IMG/VR virus record: IMGVR_UViG_3300022839_000007
Coordinates: 62,001 to 126,000 of that record
Length of the DNA: 64,000 nucleotides
DNA from: a virus
Direction: 5' to 3' (one strand)
The position numbers were made by a program, and so were the translations under genes. Below the pieces are notes generated by a model. It ran no database searches and was not told where the DNA came from. It saw only the letters and a list, made by a program, of their open reading frames with translations. This document shows positions 17,599 to 25,818 of this stretch, in pieces (within the stretch, counting starts at the first letter, position 1; every line of letters begins with the position of its first letter).

Positions 17599-18051
17599 TT
17601 ATAACTCCATAATAGCATAACAATTTGGACCAAATTCGACATTTTTATTAAAAAATTTTCCTATCTTTTTAAATCCAAATTTTTCATAACTATACAACGA
17701 AGTCTTGCGCGGAATTGTCCATAATATTTTACATTTTTCATTAGTTGCTTGAATTTTTATTTGGTTAAGTAACATTTTACTTAATCCTCTACCACGAAAT
17801 GATTCGTCGATCCACAATCCACGAGTCCGATATTCAGACTCCTGAGTTCGATGACCAGATATTACTCCAACAATAGTATTGTTAAATTTAATGCAAAAAA
17901 AACTAGGAATATACTTACGATATATTTCCATGTCGTACCCGCTACTCAACATCATACTGCTCATACTATTAATAGGAGAAATACGCCCCGGCCACAAAAT
18001 TTTCCAAAAAGGAAGAGTAGCATCAAACGTAGATGTATGACAGTTAACCAA
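17599..18051 (-). CDS. GNAT-family N-acetyltransferase
   Basis: 150 residues, TTG start with an 8-base overlap with the tail-fibre-like gene. LWIDESFRGRGLSKMLL contains the RGxG(L/K) acetyl-CoA pyrophosphate loop, and YSYEKFGFKKIG the usual C-terminal strand. Not closely similar to the GNAT gene after it. Translational coupling to the fibre-like protein suggests that the fibre or a product displayed with it could be acetylated, which is inference. Confidence 0.78.
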   Translation of the reverse strand: MVNCHTSTFDATLPFWKILWPGRISPINSMSSMMLSSGYDMEIYRKYIPSFFCIKFNNTIVGVISGHRTQESEYRTRGLWIDESFRGRGLSKMLLNQIKIQATNEKCKILWTIPRKTSLYSYEKFGFKKIGKFFNKNVEFGPNCYAIMEL

Positions 18052-18934
18052 CAGTTCCGTCGTCGAGGTTAATCCATGTATTATTTTGATATCCTTGAAA
18101 TCGATTATCAGTAGAGTTGTAAACTACCATTCCGTTTTGTCCAACCGGACGAGTAGCAGTAGTATATAATCCAAATTGCATATATCCCACTGACATTGCT
18201 TCGGAGACTTGCCCAGTACCGCTAACAATTAAGTTGCCACGAACATCTAGAGCGGAACTAGGAGTTAACGTACCGATTCCAAAATATTCCCCGGTCCATG
18301 TTGCATATGAACTACTATTTGCAAATGAACCAGATTGATCAACTCCTAGAGCAATCCATGCATCGCCTCCTGATATACTAGATTTTATTAACTTACCGTT
18401 GATGTCATTTTTTTCAAACATGATTCTACCGTAAACTAACGAGTTGTTTGTTAATGTACCAGCGGATGTTGCAGTAAATGTTACACTACTCGCATTATCC
18501 TGTGATTCAATTGCTAAGTTAGTACTATCTGCATTATTAGTTGTAATAACTACTCCGGCTGCCGGCACATTAATAATACTAGTATTAATAGTACCAGTGA
18601 TTACTCCTGTAGATGTATCTACTAATATAGTGCTATCATCGCCTATTATGTTAAATCTATAAGAGCTACCTTCGATTATTTCATTATTTCCTGGAACAAA
18701 CTGTGTACCGTTCCATTCTAATACATCTCCAACTAGCAAAGGAGTACTTGATATATCAACATCCGTTAGCTGATCAATACCAAATAGTGCAATATTGTTA
18801 ATAAGATTACCGCCTACTGTTGCACCGTCACCTGCATAAAGTCCTTTAGTGTCAGTGACGTAGATTAACTCGCCTTCTTGCGGAATAATTGTTAATCTTT
18901 CAGCATCAACGCCGCGTCTTAGTCTTAAAGCCAT
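18044..18934 (-). CDS. Tail-fibre-like virion protein
   Basis: 296 residues. The N-terminus has LRRGVDAERLTIIPQEGEL and YVTDTKGLYAGDG, a motif found at the start of many phage fibre and tropism-determinant proteins (RRGT...R..I.P..GEL..TTD...L..GDG). A low-complexity beta-rich middle follows, with Ser/Thr/Asn and Gly, and the end has ATRPVGQNGMVVYNSTDNRF, also common in fibre tips. It probably forms part of a trimeric host-contacting fibre. A late-promoter-like octamer lies 30 bases upstream. Confidence 0.75.
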   Translation of the reverse strand: MALRLRRGVDAERLTIIPQEGELIYVTDTKGLYAGDGATVGGNLINNIALFGIDQLTDVDISSTPLLVGDVLEWNGTQFVPGNNEIIEGSSYRFNIIGDDSTILVDTSTGVITGTINTSIINVPAAGVVITTNNADSTNLAIESQDNASSVTFTATSAGTLTNNSLVYGRIMFEKNDINGKLIKSSISGGDAWIALGVDQSGSFANSSSYATWTGEYFGIGTLTPSSALDVRGNLIVSGTGQVSEAMSVGYMQFGLYTTATRPVGQNGMVVYNSTDNRFQGYQNNTWINLDDGTVG

Positions 18935-18963
18935 TAGAATCTCCTAAAGTGATTGCTTTAATA

Positions 18964-18971
18964 TATTTATC
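18964..18971 (-). promoter_or_regulatory. Late-promoter-like octamer GATAAATA
   Basis: GATAAATA reads on the minus strand about 30 bases before the fibre-like gene, leaving a short leader with AGGAG. It differs from the T4 late consensus TATAAATA only at the first base. Flanking it, CTCCTAAAGTGAT and ATCACTTTAGGAG form an inverted repeat around the site, which might allow hairpin formation in the leader. Confidence 0.55.
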
Positions 18972-18986
18972 ACTTTAGGAGGTTTG

Positions 18987-19298
18987 TCATTTATTTAATT
19001 TAAGAAATTTGTAGACACGTTTGCTAAGATCTTTTTTGACTCGTTCTATATCTAATCTAAAATCTAAAGATTCGATAGTATCGTCAAACTCGTCAAATAC
19101 GTCGTCAAGGCTATCTTCAATTTCTTCAACAGTTTGATTTTTGCGACTATCGTCTATGTCGATATCCCATGTGGTTCCGTCAACAAAGGTAATAACAATT
19201 TGACTAACGTATTCGATAGGAAGATGCTGGATATCAATTTCGTCTAGTATCTTTTCCCAGTCGTTGTCTTCAACCGGTAAACTATTAGGCTTTGGCAC
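18987..19298 (-). CDS. Conserved small acidic phage protein
   Basis: About 103 residues with GTG 19298 as start, giving a 14-base overlap with the upstream gene; a longer frame would overlap by over 100 bases. The N-terminal half is acidic (EKILDEIDIQHLPIEY, VTFVDGTTWDIDIDD) and the C-terminal half is helical and charged (RVKKDLSKRVYKFLKLNK). This profile is common in small proteins of marine T4-like phages. Function unknown. Confidence 0.6.
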   Translation of the reverse strand: MPKPNSLPVEDNDWEKILDEIDIQHLPIEYVSQIVITFVDGTTWDIDIDDSRKNQTVEEIEDSLDDVFDEFDDTIESLDFRLDIERVKKDLSKRVYKFLKLNK

Positions 19299-19884
19299 TA
19301 GCAGGTTTCTTTGCAGCAGTTGGTTTTTTTTCAGTTGTAGACATAGCTTCTGCTTGCTTACGTAATGCCTGCGCTTCTTTAAACATTGCATCTGCAGTTG
19401 ACCTTAACTTGACAGCCATTTCTGCGGATGTAAGCGCAACTTCTGCTACAGGAGCAGCAACACTAGTATCACTTGCAACCACCGCCTTTACACCGTTGCC
19501 TTTGACAGCAAGATCGTCGATAGACACGCCTTTTTGTTGTGCAATTATCTCGTTAAGTTCGTTTAACATAATCGAAGAGTGATTATTTGGAATCATCTCA
19601 ACCTCGTTGGTTGCAACTTTTTTAAGTTGTCCCGTCCGATGAAATCCTGCTAGCATATTTCTTCCATCCGGTAGGTATGCTCTGCTCATTGCATCTGCTA
19701 GTTCGTCAGATTGTTGTCCGGCAGGGGACTCAACTATTTTAATAAGAGCATCGTGCTCGTCTGCCGGTAATGATTCAGTAAGTACAACGAGCGCACTGTA
19801 TGGATCATTCGGAATAGTACGATATGCAACAATTGCACGTCTCTTATTATTCTTAAGTCTGCCTACATGTTTAATATTAGCCAT
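19285..19884 (-). CDS. Hypothetical protein with Ala/Lys-rich tail
   Basis: 199 residues, GGAG upstream of ATG. The N-terminal two-thirds looks globular (VAYRTIPNDPYSALVVL, SPAGQQSDELADAMSRAYL). From about residue 150 it becomes helical and ends in a KKPTAAKKPASAKA-type low-complexity basic tail. Such tails often bind nucleic acid or act as flexible linkers. It sits among small T4-like conserved genes and may be a virion or assembly protein. Not recognised further. Confidence 0.65.
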   Translation of the reverse strand: MANIKHVGRLKNNKRRAIVAYRTIPNDPYSALVVLTESLPADEHDALIKIVESPAGQQSDELADAMSRAYLPDGRNMLAGFHRTGQLKKVATNEVEMIPNNHSSIMLNELNEIIAQQKGVSIDDLAVKGNGVKAVVASDTSVAAPVAEVALTSAEMAVKLRSTADAMFKEAQALRKQAEAMSTTEKKPTAAKKPASAKA

Positions 19885-20131
19885 TTGTTTCTCCGATAGG
19901 TGTTACTGCATTAACAGCAGGCACTGGTGCAGATTCCTGTGCTACGTTAGCAGCTTTTTGTTGTTCTTCAACTGCTTTTAAAAACAGCTCAAGTTTGTTA
20001 TAGATAATACCAACGGCTGCCATTTCCCCCGGTTTAAACGTACTACGTTCGCTGGCAATTTCAATAATGCCTTTCATTGTAGCAAGGTCTTGTATGGTAA
20101 GGTCGTTTGGATTATTTTCAGTAGTAGGCAT
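19877..20131 (-). CDS. Small hypothetical protein
   Basis: 84 residues when started at ATG 20131, which has AAGGAG at ideal spacing; a longer frame upstream lacks such a site. It is helical in the centre (TIQDLATMKGIIEIASER, NKLELFLKAVEEQQKAA) and ends in an Ala/Pro/Val tail. It overlaps the next gene by 8 bases. Function unknown. Confidence 0.65.
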   Translation of the reverse strand: MPTTENNPNDLTIQDLATMKGIIEIASERSTFKPGEMAAVGIIYNKLELFLKAVEEQQKAANVAQESAPVPAVNAVTPIGETNG

Positions 20132-20169
20132 AGTTTTCTCCTTGTAAAGTATATACCGCGATAATAGTT

Positions 20170-20448
20170 TTAATATTTCAAATGTGGACAAGCTAACATA
20201 AAGTAACTCATTTCTTTGGGATTCTCAAACGCAATATTCATCTTTTGTTTTAATCCAGATGTAGTACTAGTATCTACAATTAGTCCAATATAATACTTTC
20301 CTGATAAGTTAGAATAAATCCACTCGTCGATTGCAGAATTTAAATTGTAACTCGGAATAATAGTAGTACTTTCAAAGTACGGAGGACAAAATTCTACCCG
20401 TCGTAATCCTAGCACATTAAGGGGATTTACTTTTCCCTTCTCTAACAT
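20170..20448 (-). CDS. Small hypothetical phage protein
   Basis: 92 residues. FCPPYFESTTI, an aromatic-rich centre (WIYSNLSGKYYIGLIVD) and PKEMSYFMLACPHLKY at the end. There are no catalytic motifs. A GAGGCTC-like site precedes the ATG. It is preceded by a gap with an AATAAATA octamer at 20517-20524 that could be a late promoter. Confidence 0.6.
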   Translation of the reverse strand: MLEKGKVNPLNVLGLRRVEFCPPYFESTTIIPSYNLNSAIDEWIYSNLSGKYYIGLIVDTSTTSGLKQKMNIAFENPKEMSYFMLACPHLKY

Positions 20449-20561
20449 TGAGGCTCCTTACTTGATATGTATTATAATCTATATTAACATTTAATAGATA
20501 GCGTTGTTACTAAAGTATTTATTTCTTGAACTAACACCCTACTATGTTTTTGAGATTAGAG

Positions 20562-20596
20562 ATAACTCAAGGGCTCTACTAGAGCCCTTGAGTTAT
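20562..20596 (-). terminator. Perfect 16-bp inverted repeat, probable terminator
   Basis: Arms 20562-20577 and 20581-20596 are perfect complements with a 3-base loop (ACT). It lies 18 bases downstream of the VWA-metallopeptidase stop. No long T run follows on either strand, so it may also act as an RNA-stabilising hairpin. Confidence 0.65.
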
Positions 20597-20613
20597 TATA
20601 TATTGCACCGTAT

Positions 20614-21891
20614 TTAGGCAGCGTCGTAATGCGCAGTAACTCCAAACGGCCCTTCGAGATTTTTATCACTGTTACTATGAATGATAAAGATAGTATCACA
20701 ATAATCTGGATCACCCCAAGAATTCCAAGCATATCCATCAGTAAACATAATGAACTTTTTAGGTACAATATCTTGATTCTTCATGTAAGTCCAGTTTGCC
20801 ATGAAGTCAGTGCCGCCACCGCCCATAATATGATATTCAGTAAGATCCGACCCGTTATCAGAACTAAAATCTTGTTCGTTATACACTTTGGTATCAAAGC
20901 ACCATAGTTTAATTTTATAGTCTTGATACTCGTCCATAATACCTTTAATTTCACCAAGGAAGTCGGCTGCCTGTTCGTTACCAATACTACCGCTCATATC
21001 CAAGCAGATACACAAGTCAATTGTATCCTGGAATGACATTCCAGGCAAAATTGCTCCGCTCATTTGTCCTCTACGGCTAGGGCGAGAAAATGTATAATCA
21101 CTTTTGATAGTGCTCTGAATTTGTTGACGAAGTAGCTCACGCCAGTTCATCTTTGACTCGGACATTTCTTTAATCATACGCTGAATACCAGCAGGTACAT
21201 TACCAGCGCCTGCTGCACTAGCTGCTTGAATCATAGCTTCTTTGATCTCGTCTCTAATTTGATCAAGTTCTGCCTTACTATAAGTAGGACGTCCGGACCC
21301 GTCGCTATTTTTAACTTCGCCGTCTTCGCCCTCGAGGTCAAGATGCTCGTCAAGCATTTCGCCAAGTGCATCAATTGCACTTTGACCATTTTTGTCTTTC
21401 TCTTTTTTTAGGTCGTCGTATACTTCTTCGCTTGCCCAGCCACGGTACTTAAAATCTTGATAGCAATCAACGATGCGAGGCTTACGTCCAATACGGTCAT
21501 CTACTAGTAAATTGTTTACAATATAGTCAGCTGCAATGTTATACAATCGAGGGTCTCGAGAGTCGCGACGCCCAAGATGATTGTAAACCATATGTAAAAT
21601 TTCGTGTGCAACTACAAATTCAACTTCTTTGTTATCCATTGCATTAAAAAATTGCGTATTGTAGAACAAATGGCGACCGTCGACTGCCGCAGTAGGAAGC
21701 CAATCGTCTGCGGCCCGAATCTTCAAACGAGTTGCCATGTTTCCAAAAAACGGATGCCGTAGTAGCAATCCTACTCGGGCAGTAATAATACGCTCCTGAA
21801 CCTCAACTTGCATCTTTGCAAGTTGTTCAGGAGTAATGTTAGGATCGGGCTTCCAGCCACGTGTGGTGCTTGCAGTCTTTTTACTAGACAT
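20614..21891 (-). CDS. Metallopeptidase-like protein with C-terminal VWA domain
   Basis: 425 residues. N-terminal VVAHEILHMVYNHLG near residue 95 is a HExxHxxxxH zinc-metallopeptidase site. A charged linker follows and then, from about residue 275, a VWA domain with CICLDMSGSIGNEQ (MIDAS DxSxS) and FTDG. Such VWA proteins partner with MoxR-type AAA+ ATPases, and one is encoded just upstream. The pair may act as a chaperone or metal-insertase on a phage or host complex. Promoter-like and terminator elements flank the gene. Confidence 0.78.
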   Translation of the reverse strand: MSSKKTASTTRGWKPDPNITPEQLAKMQVEVQERIITARVGLLLRHPFFGNMATRLKIRAADDWLPTAAVDGRHLFYNTQFFNAMDNKEVEFVVAHEILHMVYNHLGRRDSRDPRLYNIAADYIVNNLLVDDRIGRKPRIVDCYQDFKYRGWASEEVYDDLKKEKDKNGQSAIDALGEMLDEHLDLEGEDGEVKNSDGSGRPTYSKAELDQIRDEIKEAMIQAASAAGAGNVPAGIQRMIKEMSESKMNWRELLRQQIQSTIKSDYTFSRPSRRGQMSGAILPGMSFQDTIDLCICLDMSGSIGNEQAADFLGEIKGIMDEYQDYKIKLWCFDTKVYNEQDFSSDNGSDLTEYHIMGGGGTDFMANWTYMKNQDIVPKKFIMFTDGYAWNSWGDPDYCDTIFIIHSNSDKNLEGPFGVTAHYDAA

Positions 21892-21923
21892 TGTATAACC
21901 TCATTGTTTGTTGCTAATATAGT

Positions 21924-21952
21924 AATGTAACATCATTTACTTAATAAGTCAA
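21924..21952 (-). promoter_or_regulatory. Sigma70-like promoter before VWA gene
   Basis: Minus-strand TTGACT, 17 bases, TACATT. The -10 element is imperfect. It lies in the 108-base gap between the MoxR and VWA genes, so the VWA gene may have its own start site. Confidence 0.35.
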
Positions 21953-21965
21953 CTTGTATATAGGA

Positions 21966-21994
21966 TAGCGGGCATTTTTTAAAAATGCCCGCTA
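21966..21994 (-). terminator. 14-bp palindrome after MoxR gene, probable terminator
   Basis: TAGCGGGCATTTTT pairs perfectly with AAAAATGCCCGCTA around one base. It lies six bases past the MoxR stop. The inner A/T run would give a U-rich strand within the stem for either direction. Confidence 0.6.
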
Positions 21995-21999
21995 ACATC

Positions 22000-23082
22000 T
22001 TATGCCGACTGTGCGGCTTTGATATACTTGCCGAACCGCTCGTGGAATTCGTCAAAACATTCAACTGCATCCGGATCAATTGGCAAGCTATATTGAGTAA
22101 GAGCCAACTTAATGCCCATCACAACCAACTCAGTGTCAAAGTTATCCATTGCAAACCGCAAAAAGTTATTCACCTTAGAATCAAACTTCTTGTCGTTTGC
22201 ATCACTTGCTGCCTTAAGCTCGTAACACAACGAAACAGTCAAGGAGTACATAGCACTGATCTCTTTGCTCTTCATCTCCTTAACACGCCCTGCTAGGATC
22301 TCACTCGGATCGGGCATCATCGAAGCAATTTTGCGGTGTGCCATAAACTTAACAGCTAGCCCTTCGCCCACTGCACCTGCAACCAAGTCGGTAGTAGTTG
22401 TCGAATCTACATTATCGTCTAGGAGATCGCTAACAAAACTCCAGCTACGAGGAGTAGCAAAGCTACGGCTCGAACTCTTTGGATCAAAATCATAAAGATC
22501 TTGTTTTGCAAATTGCAAGTAGCCTACTACGTCTTGGTGTACCTTGTTGTTAACAGCCCAGCCAAACCAGTCGTCAAAGTTAACAGCTAACTCCAAGTGG
22601 ATAAATCGGTTTGCAAGCGGCGCTGGCATGCGGTACGTTACGCCCTTATCTGCTTCTCTGTTACCAGCAGCAACAATCATTACATTGTCCGGCAGCTTGT
22701 ATGTACCAACACGCCGGTTCAATGTAAGCTGATAAGCCGCAGCTTGTACAGCGGGTGCTGCCGAGTTCATCTCGTCTAGAAACAATACAATGTGGTCGTA
22801 TTTTGCTGCCATTTCAGCGTTTGGCAATTCGCTAGGCGCACCCCAAACCATAGTGCCCTGGCTAGGATCGTAATACGGAATACCTTTGATGTCAGTAGGT
22901 TCCCAGAGGCTCAGTCGGATATCAATCAAATGACTATTGCTAAAGCTATCGCAAATTTGTGCAACAATGTCGGATTTACCAACGCCTGGAGGGCCCCATA
23001 GGAATACAGGACGTTTCTTTTTCATAGCAACCCGAAGGCTGTTCTTTGCTTTGCTAGGGCTAAGGGTACGTGCATCAGACAT
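22000..23082 (-). CDS. MoxR-family AAA+ ATPase
   Basis: 360 residues. WGPPGVGKSDIV near residue 30 is Walker A, IVLFLDEMNSA near 97 Walker B, and VAAGNREAD the sensor 1 region. This matches MoxR-type ATPases, which remodel complexes with VWA-domain partners. The VWA-metallopeptidase gene follows after a palindrome, supporting a two-component machine. ATG has an AAGGAAA site. It has its own sigma70-like promoter upstream, so it is probably expressed early. Confidence 0.85.
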   Translation of the reverse strand: MSDARTLSPSKAKNSLRVAMKKKRPVFLWGPPGVGKSDIVAQICDSFSNSHLIDIRLSLWEPTDIKGIPYYDPSQGTMVWGAPSELPNAEMAAKYDHIVLFLDEMNSAAPAVQAAAYQLTLNRRVGTYKLPDNVMIVAAGNREADKGVTYRMPAPLANRFIHLELAVNFDDWFGWAVNNKVHQDVVGYLQFAKQDLYDFDPKSSSRSFATPRSWSFVSDLLDDNVDSTTTTDLVAGAVGEGLAVKFMAHRKIASMMPDPSEILAGRVKEMKSKEISAMYSLTVSLCYELKAASDANDKKFDSKVNNFLRFAMDNFDTELVVMGIKLALTQYSLPIDPDAVECFDEFHERFGKYIKAAQSA

Positions 23083-23131
23083 GATATTTTCCTTTGTCAG
23101 TGTCTATATTTCAGTTTGTTTCTACTTGTTA

Positions 23132-23160
23132 GTTATAGCATTAGTTGCTAGGTGTGTCAA
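23132..23160 (-). promoter_or_regulatory. Sigma70-like promoter before MoxR gene
   Basis: Minus-strand TTGACA, 17 bases, TATAAC, ending about 50 bases before the MoxR ATG. Five of six bases match the -10 consensus and all six the -35 consensus. Use by host RNA polymerase early in infection is inferred. Confidence 0.6.
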
Positions 23161-23374
23161 CCAAGTTTTTAATAAACTTGTCAACACACTCGTGGAATGT
23201 GTCAAGAATTTCGTCTGACGTGTAATTGTCGTCAAACCGTGCCTTTGCAGACATGTATACATCGCCTTCTACATACGACATATTAATTTGGTCATCGGAC
23301 CAATTCTTTGGATCTTCCATAGATGCTGTAAATACATCTTCAATAAACTGTGATAGCGAAGTGTCATTTAACAT
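23141..23374 (-). CDS. Small acidic hypothetical protein
   Basis: 77 residues, acidic (FIEDVFTASMEDPKNWSDD, DDNYTSDEILDTFHECVDKF). There is no recognised domain. GGAAA lies upstream of ATG. It lies upstream of the MoxR gene, but a sigma70-like promoter overlaps its 3' end, so the two need not be co-transcribed only. Function unknown. Confidence 0.6.
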   Translation of the reverse strand: MLNDTSLSQFIEDVFTASMEDPKNWSDDQINMSYVEGDVYMSAKARFDDNYTSDEILDTFHECVDKFIKNLVDTPSN

Positions 23375-23408
23375 TAGATTTCCTTTATACAGCGTTACAT
23401 TGTACGTA

Positions 23409-23436
23409 ACTATAACACAGTAACAATTAAAGTCAA
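23409..23436 (-). promoter_or_regulatory. Sigma70-like promoter before the 23374 gene
   Basis: Minus-strand TTGACT, 16 bases, TATAGT, about 35 bases before the ATG at 23374 and directly after the stop of the upstream gene. Confidence 0.45.
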
Positions 23437-23828
23437 TCAGTTTTGTTTAAACTTCGTCCTCTGGACAGCGCCTTTGCAATTCCATACTTTCGCATATCCC
23501 CACTAAATAACGCAAGTTCAACCGCTTTACGTTCACTAGTAACTACTATTTTTTTTGTATTAATGTAATATGGACAATCGATAAAATGGTCTAGATACAG
23601 TATTACTTGTGTAGTAAGGGGCATGTCGGCAGGAAACGGAATGTCATATGTTGTCATTTCTATTGTAGATAGCATATCTAATCCTGCTTCGGTAAGTCGA
23701 AGTCCGCCTGTTTTTTTTACTCGGGTGTTTTGCCACCATAAAGGAAAATATTCAATTACAGTAGCATCACTAACTGTTTTTCCTAATTGTTTTAAAAACA
23801 CTTTGGTGTAGACGGACTTATTCAGCAA
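23433..23828 (-). CDS. Conserved hypothetical phage protein
   Basis: 131 residues, basic at both ends. The block VIEYFPLWWQNTRVKKTGGLRLTEAGLDML looks like a small globular core (quoted in part as LWWQNTRVKKTGGLRLTEAG), followed by an extended region with YLDHFIDCPYYI. No catalytic motif is visible. It overlaps the upstream gene by 11 bases. The type is common among T4-like marine phages but has no known function to my knowledge. Confidence 0.65.
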   Translation of the reverse strand: MLNKSVYTKVFLKQLGKTVSDATVIEYFPLWWQNTRVKKTGGLRLTEAGLDMLSTIEMTTYDIPFPADMPLTTQVILYLDHFIDCPYYINTKKIVVTSERKAVELALFSGDMRKYGIAKALSRGRSLNKTD

Positions 23829-24105
23829 CTTCTTCGCCGTCGGTTAATTTAAATACTGTAAATTCATCAGTTTTAAACATGATGTTCAATTTTTTTGCAA
23901 GGTTGTAAGCATGGCCGCTATTGCTAAAACTAGTCTTCTTATACTTAGCAGCAGACATTCCATTAAGTTCATTAAAACTTTTTAAATTGAAAGGAAGCTG
24001 TTGATAGAATACTGCCCAAATTGCATCTGCTTGCAGAATTTGCTCGCTTCGATAAGTTCTACCATTTGTAAATTCCATTAAAACAACCGGTGCCGGACGA
24101 CTCAT
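23818..24105 (-). CDS. Small hypothetical phage protein
   Basis: 95 residues. VVLMEFTNGRTYRSEQILQ starts it and TDEFTVFKLTDGEEVAE ends it, with a Tyr/Ser-rich centre. No known domain. A GATAAATA octamer lies 28 bases upstream with GGAG in the leader, so it is likely a late gene. It overlaps the next gene by 11 bases. Confidence 0.65.
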   Translation of the reverse strand: MSRPAPVVLMEFTNGRTYRSEQILQADAIWAVFYQQLPFNLKSFNELNGMSAAKYKKTSFSNSGHAYNLAKKLNIMFKTDEFTVFKLTDGEEVAE

Positions 24106-24132
24106 ACACGTACTCCATATTATATACGTATA

Positions 24133-24140
24133 TATTTATC
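24133..24140 (-). promoter_or_regulatory. Late-promoter-like octamer GATAAATA
   Basis: Minus-strand GATAAATA followed by TATACG, 28 bases before the ATG at 24105. The leader carries TGGAG. It overlaps the stop region of the upstream gene. Confidence 0.5.
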
Positions 24141-24384
24141 TATTATTCCAGTTTCCAGCTTCTCCAATTCTAACTTCGATAATTTCGTTTGATGCGTTTG
24201 CATGTTCCTTTACAAATTGTTCTAACTCTCCGTTAAGACGTGCCATAACAATTCCTAGGGTAAAAGCAAGATTCTTTGCAGCAACAATGTCCATACGAAG
24301 TTCCTTTGACTTACTAATGTCAGCGCCATGTACTTGCTTGATAAATTGCTGAATAGCAACAGTATTAATTGGTTCAATTGGCAT
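24136..24384 (-). CDS. Small helical hypothetical protein
   Basis: 82 residues, mostly helical (IQQFIKQVHGADISKSKELRMD, split as IQQFIKQVHG and SKELRMDIVAAKNLAFTLG). Acidic near the end. It overlaps the upstream gene by 11 bases. No recognised domain; resembles other small conserved proteins of this phage group. Confidence 0.6.
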   Translation of the reverse strand: MPIEPINTVAIQQFIKQVHGADISKSKELRMDIVAAKNLAFTLGIVMARLNGELEQFVKEHANASNEIIEVRIGEAGNWNNR

Positions 24385-24838
24385 GTCGTAATGCTGCCTT
24401 CATTTCAAACTCTGTCTTAAAGGGGCCTATATAAGTATTACGTTCGATTGTAATTAACTTTGGACAAAAGCTTTTAAGCCACGTTATGTCAAACTTGATT
24501 AAATAAAATCCTGCACAATAAGTACTACTTGACGTTTTGCTTTTAGTAAACAGCGGAAGTCCACGTGAAATATCGTACATACTGTTATAAGGAGTAACTC
24601 TTGTTGGATATCCATGTACATCGCTAGTTAATGTATTTTTTGGAATAGTAATTTTTGCTACTAGAAAATGACTTCCAAACTTTTTTCTTAGTTGAACTTC
24701 GTCTTTATAAAAGTCAACTTTGCCTTTGCTGGATAACATAAAGTTATCATTTTCTCTGGTAAGAGTTCCTACACGGACTCCTTCGTCTTCGAGTATCCAA
24801 AATTTGTTATCTAAAATTGGTTTAGCTGTTACTGTCAT
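24374..24838 (-). CDS. Conserved hypothetical phage protein
   Basis: 154 residues, start overlapping the RNase H stop by ATGA. A beta-rich protein: FWILEDEGVRVGTLTRE and HFLVAKITIPKN, then YCAGFYLIKFDITWLKSF and IERNTYIGPFKTEFEM. This profile recurs beside RNase H genes in marine T4-like phages as I recall, but no function is known. Genetic linkage suggests a role in DNA metabolism. Confidence 0.65.
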   Translation of the reverse strand: MTVTAKPILDNKFWILEDEGVRVGTLTRENDNFMLSSKGKVDFYKDEVQLRKKFGSHFLVAKITIPKNTLTSDVHGYPTRVTPYNSMYDISRGLPLFTKSKTSSSTYCAGFYLIKFDITWLKSFCPKLITIERNTYIGPFKTEFEMKAALRHAN

Positions 24839-25818
24839 TTAATATACTTTGCTTGTAATGGAGTGGCATAACTAGATGCCTGATCTGCGATCCGTTGTAA
24901 ATCCCACTTGGCACAGAATTTCATAAGACGCATGCCTACTTGTGAAATATCCTTAGGCTCAACGCCGGCAACTGCATTATTAATAATTTCTCGTATTTCA
25001 GCAGGCTGCGCAGTTAAATCGCAAAGAATTACATTACGATTATAATCATCAAGCACTCGATGTTCTTGTTTTTTGTGATCGGTCCAGCGCTGTAGCATTA
25101 GGTTGTTCCAATTAAAGCCCTTGGTCTGCTTGTCTTCGAATGCTTCAATTAATCCTACTTTATTTTTAGTACCCTTTTTACGTACTCCTGGATATGCACT
25201 AAAAACGTTGTCACTAACATCTCCACGCATACACTTTTCAAATAACATAAAAGATGGATCTGGTGCAACTTTTGGATTGTTAGTCTTAGGATCGATTACA
25301 CGCTTTCCTTTATCAGTGAAATACCCTTCGTGAGTAATTGTAGTATTTGATACTCCGTTGTATTGCCTTACTGTAGGACTAATTAATTGTGCATAGTCGC
25401 CATCGGTGCTGATAATTATATGAGAATCATTTGGATGATTCTGCACCCACCCTGCAATTAAATCATCAGCCTCTAGCTGCGGATGTTGAACAACTGAACA
25501 ATTGGTTTTATCTACAATGAAGTTTTTAAACTCATCAAATATTTCAAAAAATATTCGATCCTCTTCTACTTGTGCAGTAGTAAGTGCAGCACGAAGTTCT
25601 TGTCTATTACGCTTATAAGGGGCGTAGAAGTCTTTTCGCCAACTACGCCCCTCGAGCATAAAGATGACATGATCAGCATCAAAGTCTTGCCACGCTTTTT
25701 TAATACTACTAAAAGTAACATGTAGTGCCATGCCTACTTTGGTATCAATATCGCCTCTCACAGCAAATTTTGCTCTAAAAAATAGATTCATGGTATCGAC
25801 AAGTATGTAAGTGGTCAT
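24835..25818 (-). CDS. rnh: T4 RNase H-like 5'-3' exonuclease (FEN1 family)
   Basis: 327 residues. ILVDTMNLFFRAKF near the N-terminus, LEADDLIAGW near 120, STDGDYAQLI near 140 and GDVSDNVFSAYPGV near 205 are the acidic metal-binding motifs of FEN1/5'-nuclease proteins. T4 RNase H removes RNA primers from lagging-strand fragments, so this belongs to the replisome together with gp43, gp44 and gp45 in this window. Its stop overlaps the start of the following gene (ATGA). Confidence 0.88.
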   Translation of the reverse strand: MTTYILVDTMNLFFRAKFAVRGDIDTKVGMALHVTFSSIKKAWQDFDADHVIFMLEGRSWRKDFYAPYKRNRQELRAALTTAQVEEDRIFFEIFDEFKNFIVDKTNCSVVQHPQLEADDLIAGWVQNHPNDSHIIISTDGDYAQLISPTVRQYNGVSNTTITHEGYFTDKGKRVIDPKTNNPKVAPDPSFMLFEKCMRGDVSDNVFSAYPGVRKKGTKNKVGLIEAFEDKQTKGFNWNNLMLQRWTDHKKQEHRVLDDYNRNVILCDLTAQPAEIREIINNAVAGVEPKDISQVGMRLMKFCAKWDLQRIADQASSYATPLQAKYIK

